A DNA stretch of 64,000 bases, from contig CAYTTR010000001.1 of the NCBI GenBank assembly GCA_964440805.1, positions 137,746-201,745 of the forward strand, given 5' to 3'. Under the pieces are notes generated by a model. The model saw only the letters and a program-made list of their open reading frames with translations, searched no databases and was not told the origin of the DNA. Source of the stretch: CAYTTR01 sp964440805 (lineage in GTDB: Bacteria > Acidobacteriota > Aminicenantia > Aminicenantales > Aminicenantaceae). A program made the position numbers and the translations under genes. Positions 24,532 through 33,544 of the stretch are shown piece after piece; positions within the stretch are counted from its first letter, which is position 1, and each line of letters begins with the position of its first letter.

Positions 24532-25523
24532 AGATTAGCGTTGTTGGAGGAGGAAGCTGGGGAAGCGCCTTTGCTTTACACCTTGGACGCATGGGCATAC
24601 CTAACCGGTTATGGATAAGAGAAAAAGAGGTCTACCAGGAAATCTTTAATTTCAAAGAAAACAAAACTTTTTTACCCCGGGAAAAATTTCCTCCAGAAGT
24701 CATCCCATGTTTGGATATAAAAGAGGCTGTTCAGGATTCTCACATTGTTTTTATAGCTATTCCCTCCCAGTATTGCCATTTTATCTACCAGCAGATAAAA
24801 CCTTTTATTGCCTCGAAACAGGTATTGGTTAGCCTGACCAAAGGAATAGAAAACAAGAGTTTAATGAGGATGACAGAAATTATCCAGGAAATCTTCTCTG
24901 TTCGAAAAATGTCAGAGGTAGCAGTCCTCTCCGGACCGAGTTTTGCTGTTGAAGTAGCCCGCAAGCATCCAACAGCAGTAGTTGTTGCTTCAAAGAGCAT
25001 GAATTGTGCTCGGAAAATCCAGCATCTTATTTCCAACCAGCACTTCAGGGCTTACACTTCAACCGATATAATTGGAGTGGAAATCGCTGGTGCAGTAAAA
25101 AACGTCCTGGCTATCGCAACTGGAATTTCTGATGGAATCGAATTCGGATACAACTCGCAGGCAGCTCTGATTACCCGTGGATTAGCTGAAATGACCCGCT
25201 TAGGAGTAAAATTGGGAGCCAAACCCGCTACTTTTGCTGGATTAGCCGGAGTAGGAGATCTTGTTTTGACCTGCACTGGAAAGCTTAGCCGCAATCACTC
25301 TGTGGGTTATGAAATTGGTCAAGGTAAATCCCTGGAAGAAATTGTTTCCCGAATGAAAATGGTGGCTGAGGGAATATCCACTACCCTATCTGTCCGCCAT
25401 TTGGCTCAAAGAGAAAAAGTGGATATGCCTATTTGTGAACAAGTTTTCAATATTCTCTATAATAAGAAAGATCCAAAACAGGCTCTTCAGGAGTTAATGT
25501 CTCGAGCCTTGAAAGAGGAGTAA
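24528..25523 (+). CDS. gpsA: Glycerol-3-phosphate dehydrogenase [NAD(P)+]
   Basis: 331 aa, full length. N-terminal dinucleotide-binding GGGSWGSAFALHLG, the VSLTKGIE strand, LSGPSFAVEVA, the catalytic Lys in GAVKNVLAIATGI and TCTGKLSRNHSVG are all present. It reduces dihydroxyacetone phosphate to sn-glycerol 3-phosphate for membrane lipid synthesis. Overlaps plsY by ATGA and is followed 3 bases later by a TPR lipoprotein gene. Confidence 0.96.
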   Translation: MKISVVGGGSWGSAFALHLGRMGIPNRLWIREKEVYQEIFNFKENKTFLPREKFPPEVIPCLDIKEAVQDSHIVFIAIPSQYCHFIYQQIKPFIASKQVLVSLTKGIENKSLMRMTEIIQEIFSVRKMSEVAVLSGPSFAVEVARKHPTAVVVASKSMNCARKIQHLISNQHFRAYTSTDIIGVEIAGAVKNVLAIATGISDGIEFGYNSQAALITRGLAEMTRLGVKLGAKPATFAGLAGVGDLVLTCTGKLSRNHSVGYEIGQGKSLEEIVSRMKMVAEGISTTLSVRHLAQREKVDMPICEQVFNILYNKKDPKQALQELMSRALKEE

Positions 25524-25526
25524 ATC

Positions 25527-26300
25527 ATGAGCAGGAAGATAAAATCTTTTATTATTCTTGCCTTTTGTCTTCAGTTTGTTGTTTGTGCTTCATCAAACAA
25601 AAATATCCAGCAAAAAAGGGAAGAAGATCCCCGTTACCAGTACAACATGGGACTTTTTTATCTGAATAATGGTAACGCCGATGAAGCTATAAAGTGCTTC
25701 CACAAAAGCCTGCAAAAGGAGCCAAGCTCATTTCTAACCCATAATGCAATGGGATTAGCCTATCTAATGAAACACGAGCTGGAAAAATCACTTCAGTATT
25801 TTAAAAAAACCCTCCAAATTAATCCAAAGTTCTCTGAAGCCCACAATTATCTGGGGACAGTATACCAGGAAATGGGAATGCTCGATGAAGCAGAAAAAGA
25901 ATACCGGTTCGCCATAGCTGATCTGGAATACAAATCCAAGGAACTTCCTTATTACAACCTGGCCAGGCTGTCCTTGCTTAAAGAAGAAAGAGAGGAAGCC
26001 TTAACCTACGTTGACAGAGCTCTCGAATACAACAAGAGCCTGGTCATGGCCTACAATCTCAAGGGTATAATTCTTGAGCGGATGGAGAAATTTGAAGAAG
26101 CCATCGAATCTTACAAATCAGGTCTCAAATATGCCCCTGATGATATGGATTTACAGTTTAATCTGGCTGTTGCCCATTTCAAGAACAATGAACAGGATAA
26201 AGCTAAAAATATATTCGAAAAACTGGCTTTACAGACTCCAGATCCTGAGATGAAAGTTAAAATCAACGAATATTTATCTTTAATTAATAGAAAAAACTAA
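25527..26300 (+). CDS. TPR-repeat lipoprotein
   Basis: 257 aa. N-terminal hydrophobic signal with a probable lipobox ending FVVC (Cys20), then about six tetratricopeptide repeats from residue 38 to the end (for example AIKCFHKSLQKEPSS, SLQYFKKTLQINPKF, AIESYKSGLKYAPDD). The architecture resembles PilF/PilW-type pilotins, which help secretin assembly, but no pilus gene is nearby, so this is only one option. Last gene of the rimO-gpsA cluster and convergent with ahcY, 15 bases away. Confidence 0.8.
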   Translation: MSRKIKSFIILAFCLQFVVCASSNKNIQQKREEDPRYQYNMGLFYLNNGNADEAIKCFHKSLQKEPSSFLTHNAMGLAYLMKHELEKSLQYFKKTLQINPKFSEAHNYLGTVYQEMGMLDEAEKEYRFAIADLEYKSKELPYYNLARLSLLKEEREEALTYVDRALEYNKSLVMAYNLKGIILERMEKFEEAIESYKSGLKYAPDDMDLQFNLAVAHFKNNEQDKAKNIFEKLALQTPDPEMKVKINEYLSLINRKN

Positions 26301-26315
26301 GAAAATAATTCTTGT

Positions 26316-27572
26316 TCAGGTGCCTTCTTCCCAACCTTCTAAGTATCTTTTTTGCTCTAAGGTCAATTGGTCGATCTTGATTCCTAAAGATTTGAGTTTC
26401 AACCGGGCAATCTCTTCATCTACATTTTGAGGTACAGAAAAGACATTCTTGCTAAGGGTTTGGGCTTTATCAACCAGGAATTTTGCGCTCAGGGCCTGGT
26501 TGGCAAAACTCATGTCCATTACCATAGCAGGATGGCCCTCGGCCGCTGCCAGGTTTATCAACCGGCCTTCTCCCAAAAGGTATATTTTGCGGCCATTCTC
26601 CATTGTAAACTCATCTACAAAATCTCGAATCCGGCGTTTGTTGACCGACATTTTCTCGAGAGAAGGAATATCTATTTCCACATTGAAATGTCCGGCATTG
26701 GCCACAATGGCACCGTCTTTCATTTTCTTGAAATGCCTGGCATTTAAGACCTTTTTATCCCCGGTGACAGTGACAAAAATATCTCCTATTCTGGCAGCTT
26801 CGGAGAGAGACATAACCTGGAAACCATCCATAACTGCTTCTAAAGCTTTCAGAGGATCAACTTCACAGATTATGACCTTAGCTCCTCCTCCTCTGGCTCT
26901 CATGGCCACTCCCCGTCCACACCAGCCGTAGCCGACAACAACAAAATTCAATCCCGCCAGGAGGATGTTTGTTGCCCTGAGAATCCCATCCACAGTACTC
27001 TGCCCTGTCCCGTAGCGGTTATCAAACAGATATTTTGTTTTGGCATCATTGACAGCTATTATTGGATATTGAAGTACCTTTTCTCGGGCCATACTTTTTA
27101 ATCTGATAACTCCGGTTGTAGTTTCTTCGGTCCCCCCTATGATTCCGGTGAGGAGTTCAAGTCTCTTGGAATGGATGGTAGATACTAAGTCAGCCCCGTC
27201 GTCCATTGTTATCTGGGGTTTCTCATTTAGAGCTTGGTTAATATGACGGTAATAAGTCTCATTATCTTCACCCTTAACCGCAAAGACAGGAATTTCAAAA
27301 TATTTAACCAGGGCCGCAGCTACATCATCCTGAGTGCTTAAGGGATTGGAAGCGGTCAAAGCAACTTGAGCTCCGCCAGCTGACAGCACTTCCATCAGAT
27401 TAGCTGTCTCGCTTGTAACATGAAGGCAAGCAGATACCTTAACTCCTTTAAGAGGCTTGGTTTTGGAAAATCTCTCTTTTAGAAGTCTTAAAACAGGCAT
27501 GAATTTCGAAGCCCACTCGATCCGGAGCTTTCCCTTTTCAGCCAGTGATAAGTCTTTAACATCGTATTCCAT
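26316..27572 (-). CDS. ahcY: Adenosylhomocysteinase
   Basis: 418 aa, the bacterial short form. Landmarks: KGVKVSACLHVTSETANL, the substrate-binding DDGADL, GGTEETTTGV, VNDAKTKYLFDN with catalytic Lys and Asp, the NAD-binding VVGYGWCGRGVAMRARG, and GHFNVEID. It cleaves S-adenosylhomocysteine to adenosine and homocysteine, relieving product inhibition of methyltransferases. It follows metK on the same strand after a 35-base gap, so both arms of the SAM cycle are co-expressed. Confidence 0.96.
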   Translation of the reverse strand: MEYDVKDLSLAEKGKLRIEWASKFMPVLRLLKERFSKTKPLKGVKVSACLHVTSETANLMEVLSAGGAQVALTASNPLSTQDDVAAALVKYFEIPVFAVKGEDNETYYRHINQALNEKPQITMDDGADLVSTIHSKRLELLTGIIGGTEETTTGVIRLKSMAREKVLQYPIIAVNDAKTKYLFDNRYGTGQSTVDGILRATNILLAGLNFVVVGYGWCGRGVAMRARGGGAKVIICEVDPLKALEAVMDGFQVMSLSEAARIGDIFVTVTGDKKVLNARHFKKMKDGAIVANAGHFNVEIDIPSLEKMSVNKRRIRDFVDEFTMENGRKIYLLGEGRLINLAAAEGHPAMVMDMSFANQALSAKFLVDKAQTLSKNVFSVPQNVDEEIARLKLKSLGIKIDQLTLEQKRYLEGWEEGT

Positions 27573-27607
27573 AGATATTTCCTTTCTCTGTGGGAAAAAC
27601 AGGTCTC

Positions 27608-28774
27608 TTAGAGACCGGCATCTTTTTTGAGGATTTCAGCCTTATCGGTTTTTTCCCAGGTGAATTCGTCCTCGTTTCTACCGAAATGGCCGTAACAAGC
27701 GGTTTTCTTGTATATAGGCCGGAGCAGGTTCAGGTGTTCTATCATTTTCCTTGGTTTCAAGAGAAAATGAGCCCTTATAAGCTCCTTAATTTTATCTTCC
27801 GGTATTTTAGCGGTTCCAAAAGAATCAACCATAATGGATACTGGATCAGCAATTCCAATAGCATAGGCGATCTGAACTTCAAGTTTATCAGCCAGCCCAG
27901 CAGCCACCACGTTTTTGGCTACATAGCGGGCCATGTATGAACCAGAGCGGTCCACCTTGCTGGGATCTTTTCCGGAAAAACAACCACCTCCGTGGCTTCC
28001 CACTCCTCCATAAGTGTCCACTATTATTTTTCGGCCGGTTACCCCGGTGTCAGCCATGGGCCCTCCTTGTTCAAAACGTCCGGTTCCGTTTATAAAAACC
28101 TTGGTTCTCTCATCCAGCATTTCTTGAGAAACAATTTCTTTAATAACCACATCCATTATATCTTGTCGCATATCATCAAGGTGAACCGAAGCGTTATGCT
28201 GAGCGGCAATAACAATCGCTTCCACTCTCTTGGGAAAATTCCCATTATATTCAATGGTTACCTGTGATTTTCCATCGGGACGAAGGTAGTCCAGAATCTT
28301 CTCTTTTCTCACCTGACTCAACCGCTTGACCAGCTTGTGAGCCAAAATAATGGGCAAAGGCATCATCTCTGTAGTTTCCCGGCAAGCATAGCCGAACATT
28401 AAACCCTGGTCTCCAGCTCCTTGTTCATGGCCGTTATATTCATCTACTCCCATTGCAATATCCGGCGACTGCTCATGGATTGAAGAAAGAACACAACAGG
28501 TTTGATAATCGAATCCGTATTTTGCCCTGGTATAGCCTATCTGGCGAACTGTTTCTCTGACGACTTTTTGAAAATCACAGAATCCTTCTGAGGTTATTTC
28601 TCCTGCGATAAGGACTAAGCCGGTAGTAGCCAAGGTTTCACAGGCAACTCGGCTATTGGGATCTTGTCTTATAAGATCATCAAGGATGGCATCGGATATT
28701 TGATCACAAACTTTGTCTGGGTGCCCTTCTGTTACCGATTCAGAGGTAAATAGATGGACTCCTTCTTTACTCAT
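27608..28774 (-). CDS. metK: S-adenosylmethionine synthetase
   Basis: 388 aa from the ATG giving MSKEGVHLFTSESVTEGHPDK. A second in-frame ATG 6 bases upstream is part of the AGGAGGATG ribosome site itself and is therefore not the start. Motifs GHPDKVCDQISD, GAGDQGLMFGYA, DTYGGVGSHGGGCFSGKDPSKVDRS (begins near residue 255) and the C-terminal catalytic Lys region are intact. It makes SAM from methionine and ATP. No SAM riboswitch pattern was recognised in the leader. First gene of metK-ahcY. Confidence 0.97.
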   Translation of the reverse strand: MSKEGVHLFTSESVTEGHPDKVCDQISDAILDDLIRQDPNSRVACETLATTGLVLIAGEITSEGFCDFQKVVRETVRQIGYTRAKYGFDYQTCCVLSSIHEQSPDIAMGVDEYNGHEQGAGDQGLMFGYACRETTEMMPLPIILAHKLVKRLSQVRKEKILDYLRPDGKSQVTIEYNGNFPKRVEAIVIAAQHNASVHLDDMRQDIMDVVIKEIVSQEMLDERTKVFINGTGRFEQGGPMADTGVTGRKIIVDTYGGVGSHGGGCFSGKDPSKVDRSGSYMARYVAKNVVAAGLADKLEVQIAYAIGIADPVSIMVDSFGTAKIPEDKIKELIRAHFLLKPRKMIEHLNLLRPIYKKTACYGHFGRNEDEFTWEKTDKAEILKKDAGL

Positions 28775-28881
28775 TATCATCCTCCTTGGATTGTTGGTGT
28801 TTTTTCTATAGAGACTTTAATTAACATAATTTCCAATGCTTTTCAATAATATTTCTCAGGTTTTCCTTTTGTTTTTTTAAG

Positions 28882-28907
28882 GCAAAAGGGCCTGACCCCT
28901 TCATTTT
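28882..28907. repeat. Short GGGTCAGGCCC-type palindrome, possible REP remnant
   Basis: The motif aaaagggcctgacccctt resembles the GGGGTCAGG-type palindromes that accompany Y1 (REP-associated) transposases in many bacteria. Only one copy is in the window and no transposase gene is adjacent. It lies in the divergent spacer between metK and the first M16 gene. Confidence 0.3.
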
Positions 28908-28955
28908 CTGAATTTGAATTCGATTTCACATTTATGCTATTGTTATTTTTATCTT

Positions 28956-30302
28956 ATGAGAAGCAAAAGAAATTCAATTTTAATGATTCTCTTTTTTCTT
29001 TTAACTACCTCTTCTTTTCTCTACGGAATACTTCAGGTTGAAGCAAGGAAGGAGCTGCCCGCAATTCCTATCGAATACCATTCTCTCAAGAATGGACTAA
29101 AAGTATTTTTAAATATCGATAACTCTCTCCCTGTGGTTTCGGTAGGTGTAGGCTATCAAGTTGGATCGCTTTTTGAAAAGGAAGACAAAGCTGGTCTAAC
29201 TTATCTCATGGAAAATTTAATGTTTCAGGGCTCAAGAAATGTGGGGCGAATGCAACATATTCGATATATTCAGAGAGTGGGAGGAGTTTTAAATGCTCAG
29301 ACTTCCTTTGACCGGCTCCTTCTTTACCAAACAGTTCCTTCACATCATCTTCCCCTTGTTTTCTGGCTCGAATCAGACAGAATGAATTCCCTTAATATAA
29401 ATCCGGCCACTGTCAGAAATTGTATCGATTCAGTTCGTGATGAAATAAAAAGCTTCATAAATCAGGACCCTTACCTGGAGAGCTTTTCTCTTTTCAATAA
29501 TCTTCTTTATTCTGATTTTGCCTATGCTCATTTTCTTTATGGAAATGAGAGCAGCTTGAACAAAATCACTATTGATGATGTTATTGATTTTTACGAAACA
29601 TTTTTTAATCCAAACAATGCTGTCATCTGTGTGGCTGGCGATATCGAACCCAGGAAAACTCTTGAACTCATAGAAAAATACTTCGGCTCAATTCCTGCCG
29701 GCAAAGAATCCCCGGAAATTCCTTCCCCCCCTTCATTTCCTGAGGAAAAACGAGAAGGAGTCTATCAGATTTCTAAAATTCCCTCTCCAGCTCTGCATCT
29801 TGGTTACAGGGTAGCTCCTGCCTATTCAAATGAAATGTACGCTCTCACCCTTATTGAATACATACTTTTAAAAGGAAAAAGCTCCCGGTTACAGAAAAGG
29901 CTTCTCCAGAAAGAAAGAGTAGCCACTCAATTGCAGGGAGGACTGGAAAAAAAAGGCAAGGCCGCAGCCTTCAAGCTTTTCGTTAAATCTAATAACCTCA
30001 TTACCTTAGAACGAAGCAAGAAAGCCATATTTGCTGAAATCGACCGGATCAAGACCGAACTTATCTCAGTCAAAGAACTTGAAAAAATAAAAAACCAGTT
30101 CCGGAAGGATTACTTGAGCCAATTTTTGGCATCGGAAGATAAAATTCTGTTTCTTTGTGAAGCCTTTTTCAGCGGCAAAAATCCGGATAACCAAATTGAT
30201 GAGTACAAAAAATATCTTCAGGTAACTCCATCAGATATTATCGGAATCGCTAACCGATATTTTGGCAACAATCATGTTCTGCTTGAAATCCAGGTAAAAT
30301 GA
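28956..30302 (+). CDS. Exported M16-fold protein with degenerate zinc motif, subunit A
   Basis: 448 aa from the ATG giving MRSKRNSILMILFF, which starts a normal signal peptide; an upstream non-ATG start would add 14 odd residues. It has the M16 insulinase/MPP fold pattern (LKNGLKVFL...GVGYQVGSLFE...VAGDIEP). The zinc motif HxxEH reads YLMEN (residues 83-87): the Glu is kept but both His ligands are lost. The distal acidic position (VRDEIKSF) remains. It is therefore probably not a zinc protease. It overlaps the second M16 gene by ATGA, as do active/inactive M16 pairs such as mitochondrial MPP. Confidence 0.82.
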   Translation: MRSKRNSILMILFFLLTTSSFLYGILQVEARKELPAIPIEYHSLKNGLKVFLNIDNSLPVVSVGVGYQVGSLFEKEDKAGLTYLMENLMFQGSRNVGRMQHIRYIQRVGGVLNAQTSFDRLLLYQTVPSHHLPLVFWLESDRMNSLNINPATVRNCIDSVRDEIKSFINQDPYLESFSLFNNLLYSDFAYAHFLYGNESSLNKITIDDVIDFYETFFNPNNAVICVAGDIEPRKTLELIEKYFGSIPAGKESPEIPSPPSFPEEKREGVYQISKIPSPALHLGYRVAPAYSNEMYALTLIEYILLKGKSSRLQKRLLQKERVATQLQGGLEKKGKAAAFKLFVKSNNLITLERSKKAIFAEIDRIKTELISVKELEKIKNQFRKDYLSQFLASEDKILFLCEAFFSGKNPDNQIDEYKKYLQVTPSDIIGIANRYFGNNHVLLEIQVK

Positions 30303-31768
30303 TAATCAGGAAAAACAAAAATCATTCAATTAAAATTACTAAAGCCCTTTTTCTCTTTCTGCTTGTTTTTTTTCTTCAGGGCTTTTCACAGGAAAGATTC
30401 CGCCGAACACCTCCCTCTGCCTATCCTTTATCCCCCCTGAACCTCCCTGAGCTCGAAACAGCCTCGCTTTCCAACGGCCTTTTAGTTTCAGTTCTTCCCA
30501 GAAAAGATCTTCCCTTTATTTACATCGATGTCCTCTTTCAAGTGGGAGAAGCCTTTTCACCTGATCGATTTCAAGGGCTGGCAACTCTCTCCACCTCAAT
30601 GATGGGAAGAGGAACCATGAGATACTCACAGGAGGATGTGGATGAATACTGGGCTTCAATAGGAGGAAATTACAGTTTACAAACGTTTGTTGATTACAGC
30701 CGCTTGAGTTCATTTTTTCTTGCAGAGTACCTGAACGAAGCCATGGAAATATTAAGTCACATGATTCTCGGTCCTTCTTTTAGCCGTAGAGGATTTGAGG
30801 GCGCCAAGCGGGATTTATTTTATGATCTCGTGCGGAGAAATAACAACCCTGATTTCCTGGCAAAAAGGCTTCTGTTACAAACCCTCTTTCAGGAACATCC
30901 ATACCGGAAAATCGCCCTCTATAGAGACTCTCTGGCTGATATAGACAGAATAGATAGTCAAAATTTTTATAATAAATTTTTCACTCCTAATAACTCCCGG
31001 ATTATATTCATAGGTGATCTCAATCTGTCAACAGTTACTAAGCTAACTAGTCATTACCTGCAATCCTGGACTGAGAAATCCTTAGAACATTATTCTTTCG
31101 ACTTCCCTAAGGCTAATAAAAAAAGAAAAATCTGCTTGATTAATCACCCCCACTCCAGGGATATCACCATTTATCTGGGAAACATGATTTTCCCTCAATC
31201 CAGCCAGGACATTTTTCCTTATTTGGTTCTCAGCCATATACTGGGAGGAACTCCTTATAGCCGACTTTTCATAACTCTTCGTGAAGAAAAAGGATACGCC
31301 TACTACGCTTTCAGTAATATGGAAATTTTTAAGATGTTCAGTGTTTTTTACATTCAAGCGAGAGTCCGCCCGGAAGTTTTGAATTCTTCTATTAAAGAAA
31401 TTTTCTCGGAAGTAAACAAAATCATTAAGAATGAGATCCCTAATTACGAAATAGAACAAGCCAAATCTTATCTTATCGGCCACTTTCCTCTGGAGATTGA
31501 ACATCCTCATAATTTGGCTTTTCGCTTAGCCACTTTGAACATTTATGGATTCGGCCGTGAATTTTGGAACGATTACTACTCCAATATCATGAAGGTTACT
31601 CCAAAGGATGTCTTTAGAGTAGCTCAACAATCTCTTCTCCTGACACCGGTTATCGCTCTCGCCGGAGATGAAAAGCTCCTTGCACCTATGATAAAAGACA
31701 TGGAAGTGGAGGTTTATGACAGGACAGGTCAACTTCTTTACACTATTTATGAAGGAGGAAAAAAATGA
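30299..31768 (+). CDS. Exported M16-fold protein without zinc motif, subunit B
   Basis: 489 aa with a signal peptide (about residues 1-30). M16 fold; the HxxEH site is replaced by TLSTS (residues 96-100) in the context GLATLSTSMMGRGT. It keeps the C-domain REEKGYAYYAF, matching the Arg/Tyr substrate-binding pair typical of the non-catalytic partner in M16B heterodimers. Subunit A is also degenerate, so the pair has no obvious active site. It overlaps subunit A and the FtcD gene by ATGA on each side, showing tight three-gene translational coupling. Confidence 0.82.
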   Translation: MIIRKNKNHSIKITKALFLFLLVFFLQGFSQERFRRTPPSAYPLSPLNLPELETASLSNGLLVSVLPRKDLPFIYIDVLFQVGEAFSPDRFQGLATLSTSMMGRGTMRYSQEDVDEYWASIGGNYSLQTFVDYSRLSSFFLAEYLNEAMEILSHMILGPSFSRRGFEGAKRDLFYDLVRRNNNPDFLAKRLLLQTLFQEHPYRKIALYRDSLADIDRIDSQNFYNKFFTPNNSRIIFIGDLNLSTVTKLTSHYLQSWTEKSLEHYSFDFPKANKKRKICLINHPHSRDITIYLGNMIFPQSSQDIFPYLVLSHILGGTPYSRLFITLREEKGYAYYAFSNMEIFKMFSVFYIQARVRPEVLNSSIKEIFSEVNKIIKNEIPNYEIEQAKSYLIGHFPLEIEHPHNLAFRLATLNIYGFGREFWNDYYSNIMKVTPKDVFRVAQQSLLLTPVIALAGDEKLLAPMIKDMEVEVYDRTGQLLYTIYEGGKK

Positions 31769-33435
31769 AACTCATCGAATGTGTTCCAAACTTCAGCGAA
31801 GGAAGGGATTTAGAAAAAATCAACTTTATAACCAGAGAAATCGAGAGGACCAATGGCGTTAAACTCCTGGACACAGATCCGGGTGAATCAACAAACAGAA
31901 CAGTGGTCACTTTTATAGGAACTCCTGCTGGAGTAAAAGAAGCCGCTTTCAAAGCTATAAAAAAAGCAGCAGAAGTAATTGATATGACCACACACAAAGG
32001 TGCTCATAGCCGTATCGGGGCTACCGATGTTTGTCCCTTTGTGCCTGTTGCTGGAGCTACTATGGAAGAATGTGTAAAAATTGCCCATGAACTGGCAAGA
32101 AGAGTAGCTGAAGAATTAGGTATCCCTGTCTATCTCTACGAAGAAGCAGCTCAAAAGCCAGATAGGAAAAACCTGGCTAATATAAGACAAGGAGAATACG
32201 AAGGACTTCCAGATAAATTCAAGGATCCCGAGTGGAAACCCGACTATGGAGAGCCTGTCTTTAATGCCAGATCAGGAGCAACAGTTATCGGAGCCAGGGA
32301 GTTTCTCATTGCCTACAATATAAACCTCAACACCAGGGACAGGAAATTAGCTCATGAAATCGCCCTCAATCTAAGAGAAAGGGGAAGAGCCAAACGTGAT
32401 AAAGAAGGCAAAATCATAAGGGATTCCAATGGAAAAGCCATCCTGGTTCCAGGCAAGTTCAAGGAAGTCAAAGCAGTCGGATGGTATATTGAAGATTACG
32501 GTGTGGCTCAGGTTTCCATAAATTTCACCAACCACAAGATAACTCCACCACATGTGGTTTTCGATGAAGCTGTTAAGGAGGCAGAAAAATTAGGGCTCCG
32601 GGTAACTGGAAGTGAACTGGTCGGTCTTATCCCCAAAGAAGCCATCCTCATGGCTGGCCGTTATTATCTGGAAAAACAGGGAAAAAGCCCTGGATTGCCG
32701 GAAGAAGAACTAATCCGGACTGCTGTATGTTCCCTTGGCCTTAATGATTTGGTCCCTTTTGAGTCAGAGAAAAAAATAATTGAATATCAATTCAGGGAAT
32801 TCGAAAATCCACTGGTAGAAATGCCCCTCAACGGTTTTTGTGACAGCCTTTCCATGGATACTCCTACTCCGGGCGGGGGAAGTACAGCTGCTCTTTGCGG
32901 AGCCCTTTCAGCTGCTTTATCTGCCATGGTGGCCAATCTCACAGTTGGTAAAGCCGGCTATGAACAATCTCAACGTATTGTGAAAAAAACAGCCCAGCAA
33001 AGCCAGTTGCTTAAGGATGAATTCTTGAAAGCTGTGGACAGGGATACAGATGCTTTTAATAAAGTAATGGAATCCTTCCGCCTTCCCAAGAAGACCGAAG
33101 AACAGCAAGTCCAACGTAAAGAGGCTATTGACAAGACCTATAAAGAAGCCGCTCTTGTCCCCTTGCAAGTAATGGAGAGAGGCCTGGAAGCATTAAAGCT
33201 GGCCCGGACAGTTACTACCACAGGAAATAAGAATTCCATTAGTGATGCTGCTGTTGCTTCCCTTACAGCCATGACCACTGTAACAGGTGCTTTTTACAAT
33301 GTCCTTATTAATCTTCCCAGTATCGAGGACAAGGAATTCAGAATAAAATGCAGGCGAAAGGCAGGCCAGCTCAAGAGAAGAGCTGCCCAGATCCACAAAG
33401 AAACCATAAAACTGGTTGATAAAGAATTGAAATAG
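31765..33435 (+). CDS. ftcD: Bifunctional glutamate formimidoyltransferase/formimidoyl-THF cyclodeaminase
   Basis: 556 aa, two domains. Residues 1-330: formiminotransferase, starting MKLIECVPNFSEGRD, with THKGAHSRIGATDVCPFVP and VQVSINFTNH-type strands. Residues about 350-556: cyclodeaminase (FTCD_C), with MDTPTPGGGSTAALCGALSAAL. It transfers the formimino group of formiminoglutamate to tetrahydrofolate and releases ammonia, giving methenyl-THF at the end of histidine degradation. The fused form is typical of animals and some anaerobes. hut genes are not in the window. Coupling to the M16 pair by ATGA overlap hints at peptide/histidine catabolism. Confidence 0.93.
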   Translation: MKLIECVPNFSEGRDLEKINFITREIERTNGVKLLDTDPGESTNRTVVTFIGTPAGVKEAAFKAIKKAAEVIDMTTHKGAHSRIGATDVCPFVPVAGATMEECVKIAHELARRVAEELGIPVYLYEEAAQKPDRKNLANIRQGEYEGLPDKFKDPEWKPDYGEPVFNARSGATVIGAREFLIAYNINLNTRDRKLAHEIALNLRERGRAKRDKEGKIIRDSNGKAILVPGKFKEVKAVGWYIEDYGVAQVSINFTNHKITPPHVVFDEAVKEAEKLGLRVTGSELVGLIPKEAILMAGRYYLEKQGKSPGLPEEELIRTAVCSLGLNDLVPFESEKKIIEYQFREFENPLVEMPLNGFCDSLSMDTPTPGGGSTAALCGALSAALSAMVANLTVGKAGYEQSQRIVKKTAQQSQLLKDEFLKAVDRDTDAFNKVMESFRLPKKTEEQQVQRKEAIDKTYKEAALVPLQVMERGLEALKLARTVTTTGNKNSISDAAVASLTAMTTVTGAFYNVLINLPSIEDKEFRIKCRRKAGQLKRRAAQIHKETIKLVDKELK

Positions 33436-33453
33436 TAAGAATAAATTGTTTTA

Positions 33454-33500
33454 TTCCATTTTGTGTGTGTATGCTTGCAAAACATGATCTTACACACACT
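33454..33500. repeat. Palindromic repeat, short form (family of 56042)
   Basis: A 9-bp perfect stem GTGTGTGTA/TACACACAC (33463-33471 with 33491-33499) encloses a 19-base loop containing tgcttgcaaaacatgatct. The left half, ttccattttgtgtgtgta followed by tgcttgcaaaaca, closely matches the reverse complement of the larger element at 56042-56130. It lies between ftcD and the hydrolase gene. No T-run follows, so it is not a typical terminator. Confidence 0.65.
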
Positions 33501-33544
33501 AAATACGAGCGAATCGTTAAAATTATTTGTTAGGAGAGAAAAAA

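Noticed and set aside
28775..28955. SAM riboswitch upstream of metK
   Set aside because: The leader is AT-rich with no recognisable P1-P4 architecture or conserved GA-rich core.
28914..28955. Upstream non-ATG start extending M16 subunit A by 14 residues
   Set aside because: The extension breaks the signal peptide pattern; the ATG at 28956 gives a normal one.
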